Assembly: GCA_017962845.1 (NCBI GenBank)
Contig: JAGCUN010000045.1
Location: forward strand, 30,070-94,069
Direction of reading: 5' to 3'
DNA: 64,000 nucleotides
From: Bacteroidales bacterium
GTDB taxonomy: Bacteria; Bacteroidota; Bacteroidia; Bacteroidales; WCHB1-69
Shown here: positions 56,484-63,130 of the stretch, piece by piece
Layout of the letters: each line of letters begins with the position of its first letter
Numbering within the stretch: the first letter of the stretch is position 1
Notes under the pieces: generated by a model
What the model was told of the DNA's origin: nothing
Database searches by the model: none
The model's input: the letters and a program-made list of their open reading frames with translations, nothing else
Program-made: the position numbers and the translations under genes

Positions 56484-56615
56484 AAATTCCGGCGTGAAGA
56501 AATCGGGTGAAGCGAGCGTGAAGAACGGCGAATTGTCCGAAGATGAGCGCAATGAAATGAAGCTCATCAAGTTTTTCGCCGTTTAGCGAGCTTTACCCGA
56601 TTTTAGCCGGAATTT
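56484..56615. repeat. 132-bp nested inverted repeat
   Basis: Four pairs of perfect arms nest inside one another: AAATTCCGGC (56484) with GCCGGAATTT (56606), ATCGGGT (56502) with ACCCGAT (56595), AACGGCGAA (56524) with TTCGCCGTT (56575), and GATGAGC (56542) with GCTCATC (56562). The arms total 33 bp of perfect pairing. The order is exact, which random sequence is unlikely to give. Confidence 0.85.
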
Positions 56616-56642
56616 GCACAGCGGCAAAGCGCATTTCTTTTG

Positions 56643-56678
56643 GTTCGTTTTCTTTTTGCAATCGAAAAGAAAATGAAC
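56643..56678. repeat. 36-bp inverted repeat, AT-rich
   Basis: GTTC-G-TTTTCTTTT pairs with AAAAGAAAA-T-GAAC around an 8-base loop: 13 perfect pairs and one G-T. It lies between the nested repeat and the bcp promoter. Its strong stem without a GC core is not a typical terminator. Confidence 0.75.
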
Positions 56679-56760
56679 ATAACGATAAGAAGCGCGCCAC
56701 CGCCGCGCTCGTTCTGCACCCAAATGGAAGTTTTGTGAGCAAAATATCCGAAATTGTGAC

Positions 56761-56768
56761 TATCTTTG
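56761..56768 (+). promoter_or_regulatory. -7 box for bcp
   Basis: TATCTTTG matches TAnnTTTG, 24 bp before the ATG at 56793. Confidence 0.65.
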
Positions 56769-56792
56769 CACCTCCAAAACAAACAAACCGCT

Positions 56793-57239
56793 ATGCTGCA
56801 AAAAGGAACCAAAGCCCCTTATTTTGAGGGAGTTGACGAAAACGGAAATCCCGTCAAACTGACCGACTTCGCTGGGAAAAAGTTGGTGTTATATTTCTAT
56901 CCCAAGGACAGCACTCCCGGCTGCACGGCCGAGGCCTGCGACCTGCGTAACAATTACAATCGTTTTCTGGCGCTGGGTTACAGCGTGTTAGGGGTGAGCC
57001 GCGACAGTGCCGCCTCGCACCAAAAGTTCATCGCCAAGTACGAACTGCCGTTCCACCTCATCGCCGACACCGACCTTACTATCCTGAAGGCCTACGAGGC
57101 GTGGGGCGAGAAGAAAATGTACGGCAAGGTGACAGAGGGCACGCTGCGCACCACCTACGTTATCGATGAAAACGGTGTGATTGTGGAGGCCATCGGCAAG
57201 GTGGACACCAAGAATCACACGGCACAGATATTGAAGTAG
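56793..57239 (+). CDS. bcp: Thiol peroxidase (peroxiredoxin, Bcp/PrxQ)
   Basis: A 148-residue cytoplasmic peroxiredoxin reducing hydroperoxides. The peroxidatic site is YFYPKDSTPGCTAEACDLRN, with both cysteines of the CTAEAC pair present, as in PrxQ proteins that form an intramolecular disulfide. Later conserved text is VLGVSRDSAASHQKFIAKY and LPFHLIADTD. The ATG at 56793 was chosen; an upstream TTG start at 56766 would fall inside the -7 box. Its 3' end overlaps a leftward alkD-like remnant. Confidence 0.94.
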   Translation: MLQKGTKAPYFEGVDENGNPVKLTDFAGKKLVLYFYPKDSTPGCTAEACDLRNNYNRFLALGYSVLGVSRDSAASHQKFIAKYELPFHLIADTDLTILKAYEAWGEKKMYGKVTEGTLRTTYVIDENGVIVEAIGKVDTKNHTAQILK

Positions 57240-57343
57240 TTAGCAGCGATTTGCACCGCCCACTGCTTCTCGTTGTGCAGGGATTCGAGGTAGGAGATGG
57301 TGTCTTTTGCCGTGAGTCGCTGATTCATAAGCTGTTGCTTCAT
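57215..57343 (-). pseudogene. Remnant A of a DNA alkylation repair (AlkD-like) gene
   Basis: A 42-codon frame from ATG 57343. Its N-terminal part reads AKDTISYLESLHNEKQWAV, matching the start of remnant B, then it diverges and runs antisense into the 3' end of bcp. Only the first ~30 codons are homologous; a normal AlkD-like protein has about 220-240 residues. It is too short to act as an enzyme. Confidence 0.6.
57253..57304. repeat. 52-bp direct repeat, copy A
   Basis: Matches 58495-58546 with 50 of 52 bases identical. It is the coding core of remnant A. The two copies are in the same orientation and lie about 1.24 kb apart, bracketing the DMT transporter gene. Confidence 0.9.
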
Positions 57344-57376
57344 GATGATTTCACTGCGGCAAAAATACAATAAATA

Positions 57377-58357
57377 CTATACAAAAAACAGACAAACTCC
57401 TATTACACTGATCACTGCGCCAATCACCTCAGACACAGTAACTTTCTGATGAAACAGAAACGCAGATGGGGCGATGATGAGAATCGGGGTGAGGGCGAAG
57501 AGGGTCTGCGCGATGCCTGCGGAGGTGTACATCGTGGCCAACAACGAAGCGCTGACCCCTATGAAGGGGCCGAAGATGGTGGAGGCGAGCACGCACCACA
57601 TCGCCTTGCGGTCGCGGATGGCGCTACGTAGTTTTGCAAGGCCATTCTTGCTGAACAGCATCAGCGACAGAAAGAATCCTGCCAGTCCGATGTATCCGCG
57701 GATGGTGGTGGCGGCGAAGGGTACGCAGATGCTGACGGGCAATGGTATCACAGCCCCTTCGAAAACCGCGTCTTGGGAGATGTTGAGAGCCGCGAGAGCC
57801 GCGTCGTAGTGTTGGAGGCCTACCTTGCTGAGTACCAATCCGAAACCCTGACAGATGCCAGCCATGGCGGCATAGAAAATACCTTTAGCCGGCAATTTGA
57901 AATGCAGACCATGGTGTTCGGAGGTGTCGCTTTTGGAGAGGATTGACATGGCGATACCGCTCAGGGTGACTACCATGCCGAGGATGGCGACGGGATGCAT
58001 TCGTTCGCCGAGGAAAAGTCGCCCGGTGAGCGCTGCCGTGGGAGCCGAGAGGGTCATGAAAAGCTGTCCGAAGCGCGAGCCGATGTGAATGTAGCCCTGC
58101 ATCAGGCAGTAGTCGCCGATGACATAGCCGACCACCCCCGAGAGCAGCAGCCAGCCCCAGGTGCCGCCGTCGGCAAAGCGAGGGTAAGGGACGCCCATCA
58201 CCAGCCAGAGGGTGAGGACGAGGAAGCACAACGACATCGTCATCCGTATCGTGTTGAACGGCAAGGAGCCCATGCGTTTCGAGCCTACCTCCGCGAAAAG
58301 GGCGGTGGCGGTCCAAGAGATGGCAACGAAAAGAGATATCAGCTCACCGAGAAACAT
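57377..58357 (-). CDS. EamA-type drug/metabolite transporter
   Basis: A 326-residue inner-membrane protein with about ten segments in two EamA repeats (roughly 1-150 and 165-326). Typical text is MGSLPFNTIRMTMSLCFLVL in the first repeat and SAGIAQTLFALTPILIIAPS with FLFHQKVTVSEVIGAVISVI in the second. The substrate is unknown. It lies leftward between the two alkD-like remnants, and its -7 box (58420) lies inside remnant B. Confidence 0.88.
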   Translation of the reverse strand: MFLGELISLFVAISWTATALFAEVGSKRMGSLPFNTIRMTMSLCFLVLTLWLVMGVPYPRFADGGTWGWLLLSGVVGYVIGDYCLMQGYIHIGSRFGQLFMTLSAPTAALTGRLFLGERMHPVAILGMVVTLSGIAMSILSKSDTSEHHGLHFKLPAKGIFYAAMAGICQGFGLVLSKVGLQHYDAALAALNISQDAVFEGAVIPLPVSICVPFAATTIRGYIGLAGFFLSLMLFSKNGLAKLRSAIRDRKAMWCVLASTIFGPFIGVSASLLATMYTSAGIAQTLFALTPILIIAPSAFLFHQKVTVSEVIGAVISVIGVCLFFV

Positions 58358-58419
58358 AGGAATGGGTGAAGGTTAATAGTTAATAGTTTTCTCCTGTTTT
58401 TTCATTATTCTTGAAGCTG

Positions 58420-58427
58420 CAAAAATA
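58420..58427 (-). promoter_or_regulatory. -7 box for the DMT transporter gene
   Basis: CAAAAATA on the plus strand reads TATTTTTG on the minus, 62 bp upstream of the ATG at 58357. It sits in the tail of remnant B. Confidence 0.55.
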
Positions 58428-58494
58428 CGGATTATTTCGATTACCACATCGCTCTCGCCGTACTGTCCCGGCCCCGTCTTGAAGAACCGCATCA

Positions 58495-58546
58495 GCACCG
58501 CCCGCTGCTTCTCGTTGCGCAGGGATTCGAGGTAGGAGATGGTGTC
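58495..58546. repeat. 52-bp direct repeat, copy B
   Basis: Second copy of the repeat at 57253, with two mismatches, coding for the LESLRNEKQRAV part of remnant B. Confidence 0.9.
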
Positions 58547-58566
58547 GGAGGCGGAGATGTGTTTAT

Positions 58567-59079
58567 TCACAATCTATTATGTTGTATTATTTTCTGGTAG
58601 GCCAACCGTTCGTCGCCGTTGGCGAGGAGGATGATGCCGCAGTAGGTGAATCCGTGTTGGAGGATGTTGTGCTGCATGATGCGGTTGTCGCGGTGGGTGT
58701 CGATGCGGATGTTGCGGTCGTGGGCGAAGGCGAACTCCGTGATGGTGCGGAAGATGCCGTGTGTTTCCGGCACGCTGGCGATGCGGTGGATAACGTGATA
58801 GGGCTGGCTGTCGTCGAGCCACCGCCCGTGGTAGATAGTGCCGTAGGTGGGCTCGGGCGAGGGCAGGAAGGCGAAGTAGGCCACGATGCGGCCGCCGTCT
58901 TCCACCACGAAGGCCCCGTTTCTTTCCACATCGGCCTGCACCACCTCCAACGACGGGTAGCCGTTGACCCACTGTTTCGTATTGCCGTCGGCCACCATGA
59001 TGCCTTTGGCGGCTGCGAAAACCTCAAGGATTCTCTCAGCGTCTTGCGGCAAACGTGCGGGGCGGATGGGGAGGTGCAT
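58567..59079 (-). CDS. GNAT-family N-acetyltransferase
   Basis: A 170-residue protein. IRPARLPQDAERILEVFAAA is a typical GNAT N-terminus, GAFVVEDGGRIVAYFAF the central strands, and RNIRIDTHRDNRIMQHNILQ with HGFTYCGII the C-terminal coenzyme-A half. The acceptor is unknown. It starts 12 bp after hsdM on the same strand, so it is probably read through from the defence operon. Confidence 0.85.
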   Translation of the reverse strand: MHLPIRPARLPQDAERILEVFAAAKGIMVADGNTKQWVNGYPSLEVVQADVERNGAFVVEDGGRIVAYFAFLPSPEPTYGTIYHGRWLDDSQPYHVIHRIASVPETHGIFRTITEFAFAHDRNIRIDTHRDNRIMQHNILQHGFTYCGIILLANGDERLAYQKIIQHNRL

Positions 59080-59091
59080 AGGGAGCGGATT

Positions 59092-60699
59092 CTATATCTC
59101 CTCCAGTCCCAACTCCTTCAAAAACACGTTGAGTTTGCCACGTGATTCCTCGATTTTCGCATCTGTCTCCTTCAATTGCTTAGTAACAGCTTTAAGGTCA
59201 ATCGGCTCTTCATCTTTCGACAAGTTGACGTAGCGTGTGATATTCAGATTGAAGTCGTTCTCCTTGATTTCATGCAACGACACCAAGCGTGAGAAACGGC
59301 TTTCCTCCTTGCGGAACTGATAGGTCTCCACGATCTTTTTCACATCATCATCACGAAGGTAATTCTGCCGTTTGCCTTTCTCGTAATGCTCCTCACCGCT
59401 GGCGTTGATGAACAGGATTTTGTCGTTTTTGCGACATTTTTTAAGCACAAGGATACAAACAGGAATGCCCGTGGAATAGAACAAGTTGGCGGGCAGACCG
59501 ATGACGGCATCGATGTTGTCATCCTCGAGCAGTTTCTTGCGGATAACTTCTTCCTTGCCACCACGGAACAGCACGCCGTGAGGCAGAATGATGGCCATCG
59601 TGCCATTGTCGCTCAAGAAATGAAAACCGTGCAACAGGAATGCAAAATCAGCGGCGGACTTGGGTGCCACACCATAGCGACTGAAACGGAAGTCCTTGGC
59701 GGTTTCCTCGGTTGGATCCCAGCGTAGGCTGAAAGGAGGATTGGCGACCACAGCGTCAAACTGCATTTTCTTGGCGGGATTCTGCTCGTTGAGGATGTCC
59801 CAATCGTTGGCCAATGAATCGCCGTGATGGATTTCAAACTCCGTGTCCTTCACGCCATGCAACAGCATATTCATTCGGGCGAGGTTGTAGGTAGTAATGT
59901 TTTTTTCCTGCCCGTAAAGCTTGCCAATGCCAAAGCCTTCCATCTCGCGGCGCACATTCAGAAGCAAGGAACCCGAACCACAAGCGAAGTCGAGTACCTT
60001 ATCAATGCGTTTTTTCTTCCCAGTGGATGGGTCTTGGCAATCCAAGGTAACGATGCGCGAAAGGATGGTGGAAATCATTTGTGGAGTATAGAACTCTCCT
60101 GCTTTCTGGCCCGAACCTGCCGCAAACTGGCCAATAAGATACTCGTAGGCATCGCCTAACGAATCTCCCTCTGCCCCACTATCTGCCAAGCCATTGGCAA
60201 TTGTTTGGATGACCTTTGCCAAAAGGGCATTACGCTCAGTATAATTTTTCCCCAATTTCTCCGAATGCAGATTGATTTCTGAAAACAACCCTTTGAATGA
60301 ACTACCAAATGACTCATTTTCAATATGTTTGAAACCATCATAGAGTATATCCAACAAGTCGTTGCTCTGGGTGCGAGCCAACTCCGCTATATTGTCCCAA
60401 AGATAAACTGGTTTGATAAAATAGTGGATTTTCTTACGCATTTGGTCTTCAAACAATTTCACATCGTTCGGATTGTTGTCGTACCAAATTTGTAAAGGGA
60501 TTCGTTTCGTGTCGTCATTGACGGGATAATCAGACCCCAGTTCCTTTTTGGCGGATTTGATGTAATTGTCCGACAGGTATTTCCAGAAGAGGAACGACAG
60601 CATATAATCGCGGAAATCATCCGCCATCATCGCCCCGCGCAAGTTGTTAGCGATGTTCCAAAGGGTCTTACCGAGTTCTTGTTGGTTATTTTGTGTCAT
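59092..60699 (-). CDS. hsdM: Type I restriction-modification methyltransferase subunit HsdM
   Basis: A 535-residue N6-adenine methyltransferase. The N-terminal HsdM bundle (NNLRGAMMADDFRDYMLSFL, FWKYLSDNY) is followed by the SAM site LDFACGSGSLLLNVR (around 236-250) and the catalytic NPPF (320-323). The C-terminal helical region is complete (to KELGLEEI). With HsdS it methylates the recognition sequence; with HsdR it restricts unmodified DNA. It starts 3 bp after the prrC-like gene. Confidence 0.95.
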   Translation of the reverse strand: MTQNNQQELGKTLWNIANNLRGAMMADDFRDYMLSFLFWKYLSDNYIKSAKKELGSDYPVNDDTKRIPLQIWYDNNPNDVKLFEDQMRKKIHYFIKPVYLWDNIAELARTQSNDLLDILYDGFKHIENESFGSSFKGLFSEINLHSEKLGKNYTERNALLAKVIQTIANGLADSGAEGDSLGDAYEYLIGQFAAGSGQKAGEFYTPQMISTILSRIVTLDCQDPSTGKKKRIDKVLDFACGSGSLLLNVRREMEGFGIGKLYGQEKNITTYNLARMNMLLHGVKDTEFEIHHGDSLANDWDILNEQNPAKKMQFDAVVANPPFSLRWDPTEETAKDFRFSRYGVAPKSAADFAFLLHGFHFLSDNGTMAIILPHGVLFRGGKEEVIRKKLLEDDNIDAVIGLPANLFYSTGIPVCILVLKKCRKNDKILFINASGEEHYEKGKRQNYLRDDDVKKIVETYQFRKEESRFSRLVSLHEIKENDFNLNITRYVNLSKDEEPIDLKAVTKQLKETDAKIEESRGKLNVFLKELGLEEI

Positions 60700-60702
60700 A
60701 CA

Positions 60703-61851
60703 TTATAGATTTTCATTGAATGGGAACTGGGCTTTGAAGTCTGAATAAATTCTTTTGAAATAGATTTGATTCTCTTCATTCATTTCCACTGGTTCAAATA
60801 GTGAATAATTACCGTGACTCATTATATTAATCATTCTTGAATATAATTGTTCATCTGGGTCATTATCAAATTTCTTAATACAATCACCAAACTTATCAAA
60901 GCCATGAAATGCGGCAGTTTTTTCCAATAAGTTTCTAAGCATATTGAAATGATAAGTGTACAAACGGCCATCAGAACTTACTGCTTTATTCAACTCTTTT
61001 ATTATTGCAACGTGATGAAAGAAGGGCGTATCACTCAAATCTTTTACTTTCCAAGCAAAAGTTGATTGCCGTGTCACATCATCATTTTGCTCTTTCTCCT
61101 TGTATAAATATAGTTTGTCTGCATTTTTCAATTCATTATAAATAACGTTATAGAACAATCCGTGATGTGTAGAAATAATTGTATGAAGAGTGTTCGTATC
61201 AACTTTTATCATTGTTGCCAAATGATTGGCAACAAGCACAGCATTGTCATCATCCAAGGATGAAATCGGATCGTCAATATAAATATATTTCACCCATTTA
61301 TAGGCATCTGCCTTATCGATAGCCATTTGAGCAACAGCCAAGAAAAAGCACCACTTGAAAATATTTTCTTCACCTCGAGAGATTTTTATATCCTCTTTCC
61401 AATCCGTAGTTTTTGTTTCTTCGTTATATGACATTCGTTTGAACGTGACATAATTCACAATGATGTCTTTATTCTGAGCATTCTTTTTCACGACATCCAA
61501 TTTGATGGAAAAATCAAAATCAGAATATCTCCCTAACATCGAACGTATACGAGTTTCCATTTCATTCGCATCCAAGCCATCAAAGAAATGGGATTCTCTA
61601 CGGAACATCAGGACTCTTTCCTCATCATTATCCAAATCATTATCCCAATAGAATAAATCTTCTGTAAAGGCATTGTAATATAATGTATCTCCTGCACCAC
61701 TCTGTTTGGCAATGTTTTTAAATGCGACACAAAGGCTCGTTTTACCCACACCATTGTGTGCGAATATAACAGTATGTTTCTTTACGCTATTTCTTAAATC
61801 TTGAGCAAGTTCACTCAATTCCTTATATGACTCTTTTAATTGATTAGGCAT
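60703..61851 (-). CDS. prrC: PrrC-type anticodon nuclease
   Basis: A 382-residue protein with an N-terminal ABC-ATPase-like domain: Walker A AHNGVGKTS (31-39), the PrrC-specific LYYNAFTEDLFYWDNDL (57-73), signature ISRGEEN (157-163), Walker B YIYIDDPISSLD (189-200) and H-loop STHH (227-230). The C-terminal nuclease domain has Arg306, Glu310 (RNLLE) and His346 (MSHGNYS), matching the spacing of the E. coli PrrC triad Arg320-Glu324-His356. PrrC cleaves tRNA-Lys in its anticodon loop when a type I R-M complex is disabled by phage. Here it lies between hsdS and hsdM, 6 bp and 3 bp from its neighbours. Confidence 0.87.
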   Translation of the reverse strand: MPNQLKESYKELSELAQDLRNSVKKHTVIFAHNGVGKTSLCVAFKNIAKQSGAGDTLYYNAFTEDLFYWDNDLDNDEERVLMFRRESHFFDGLDANEMETRIRSMLGRYSDFDFSIKLDVVKKNAQNKDIIVNYVTFKRMSYNEETKTTDWKEDIKISRGEENIFKWCFFLAVAQMAIDKADAYKWVKYIYIDDPISSLDDDNAVLVANHLATMIKVDTNTLHTIISTHHGLFYNVIYNELKNADKLYLYKEKEQNDDVTRQSTFAWKVKDLSDTPFFHHVAIIKELNKAVSSDGRLYTYHFNMLRNLLEKTAAFHGFDKFGDCIKKFDNDPDEQLYSRMINIMSHGNYSLFEPVEMNEENQIYFKRIYSDFKAQFPFNENL

Positions 61852-61857
61852 GTCTTT

Positions 61858-63129
61858 TTATTTTGAAGTTGGAAACATTTGTTGCATCAATCCTTTTTTA
61901 TACAATTCCAAGACTGTAACCTTATTGGTGTATTGGTTTATCATTTCATCAATCAAGTCAAAACAATCAGCAATTCTTTGCTGCTCATACAATGTAGGAG
62001 GCATTAATACTTCTATATTTTCAATTGCCGTTTTCTTCACTGCGGGCACAACACCTCCTGCATATTTCACCAAATCTATCATTGACATAATATAGAAAAC
62101 AAAATCATCATTTGACAATCCATCCTTGGCTTTTACACCTCCCACATTATTATCAATAAGACTCGGTTTGGATAGAATTACGCGACGATTCAGTCGGATA
62201 GCTTCTCCAATTTTAGCAAAAATAATTGTTCCAATAGGGAAAGGTGTCACTCCCAATATGGAAAGTTCTTCTTCATCAACATAATTATTGGCAACATCAA
62301 TATACTTTCTCCCATTATTAACAGTCGTAGAAATGTCGCTAACTTTTATAAACGGATATTTACCTTGCGTTTTGCCTTGCATTCTTTCAGGGAAACCATA
62401 CCCTTGGAAGACATCAACTGCCTCTCCCAACTTTTTTTCTTCCCATTCCCCATCCTTCTCAAATTCCTTTAAGCGCAGTTCGGGCAGTTTTTTACCTTTT
62501 GCGGGGAAGAGTTTCTGCATCAAACCTTTCTTGTAGGCTTTCAGTTGTTCGAGTTTCCCGTTGGTAGAGGCTATCATTTCATCTGCCACAGAAAGACAAG
62601 CAGCTATCTTGTGCTGTTCTTCAATGGAAGGAATGCATATTTGAAGATTTTTAAGTTGTTCGTTGTAAAGATGAATTATTGAAACACCTTGAGCAATTTT
62701 GGCTATATCATCCTTCTTTGCATTATTCAGATAATACGACAAAAACACACCATCATTTGAACTTCGGATAACATTTATATCGCCACCCAATGCAATATTG
62801 TCATTCATTATGCAAGATGCCGTAGAAATATCTTCTTTCGTTTCTCCTGAAGATGGAATCACGACATCATTGGCTTTGCTTAAAAACAATTCCTCCGCAG
62901 GAACATCTGTAAATGATTTAGTTTCTCTAATAATCTCTTTATAATGCGTATATAATTCACCATATCTAACACACGGCGTTTTGCCCTTGTCAGATGCCTC
63001 CGTTTTAGAAATTCCTTTCCCCTTATAGAATTCCGCAACCTCTCCCAATCGCTTCACCTCCCATTCCCCATCATTCAGGAATTCGGGGAACCTCCGGATA
63101 GGTATATTTTTCTTTTCTCCTGTTTCCAT
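61858..63129 (-). CDS. hsdS: Type I restriction-modification specificity subunit HsdS
   Basis: A 423-residue DNA specificity subunit with two target-recognition halves. Each begins with an EWE..KLGE-type stretch (EWEVKRLGEVAEFYKGKGI, and EWEEKKLGEAVDVFQGYGF) and ends in a conserved helix, SIEEQHKIAACLSVADEMIA and LYEQQRIADCFDLIDEMINQ. The start is either ATG 63129, just after the upstream stop, or ATG 63156, which overlaps that gene by 26 bp. I chose 63129 because METGEKKNIPIRRFPEFL gives the usual short lead. Its recognition sequence cannot be read from this. Confidence 0.9.
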   Translation of the reverse strand: METGEKKNIPIRRFPEFLNDGEWEVKRLGEVAEFYKGKGISKTEASDKGKTPCVRYGELYTHYKEIIRETKSFTDVPAEELFLSKANDVVIPSSGETKEDISTASCIMNDNIALGGDINVIRSSNDGVFLSYYLNNAKKDDIAKIAQGVSIIHLYNEQLKNLQICIPSIEEQHKIAACLSVADEMIASTNGKLEQLKAYKKGLMQKLFPAKGKKLPELRLKEFEKDGEWEEKKLGEAVDVFQGYGFPERMQGKTQGKYPFIKVSDISTTVNNGRKYIDVANNYVDEEELSILGVTPFPIGTIIFAKIGEAIRLNRRVILSKPSLIDNNVGGVKAKDGLSNDDFVFYIMSMIDLVKYAGGVVPAVKKTAIENIEVLMPPTLYEQQRIADCFDLIDEMINQYTNKVTVLELYKKGLMQQMFPTSK

Positions 63130-63130
63130 A

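Larger units (their letters stand above)
56137..56792. other. GC-rich gene-free region with nested hairpins
   Basis: 656 bp without a convincing gene. The first ~330 bases are markedly GC-rich compared with the flanks. Compact hairpins include CCCCACAT-TGC-ATGTGGGG (56365-56383) and GCTCCC-TCC-GGGAGC (56396-56410), then the nested structure at 56484 and the inverted repeat at 56643. A leftward frame of 145 codons (56133-56570) is open, but it crosses these hairpins and has no promoter or family. It may be a mobile-element remnant or an RNA. Confidence 0.6.
58373..58570 (-). pseudogene. Remnant B of a DNA alkylation repair (AlkD-like) gene
   Basis: A 65-codon frame from GTG 58570. The first ~40 residues look like the start of an AlkD-like DNA alkylation repair protein: SYLESLRNEKQRAVLMRFF, then KTGPGQYGES, where relatives continue into a GD.FLGI motif. 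Homology stops there and the rest is non-homologous, carrying the DMT transporter promoter. The GTG overlaps the GNAT stop by 4 bp (GTGA), as if the intact gene was once in this operon. Confidence 0.65.

Noticed and set aside
56133..56570. Leftward open frame of 145 codons in the GC-rich block
   Set aside because: It crosses several perfect hairpins, has no -7 box and resembles no family. Openness is expected from the high GC content.
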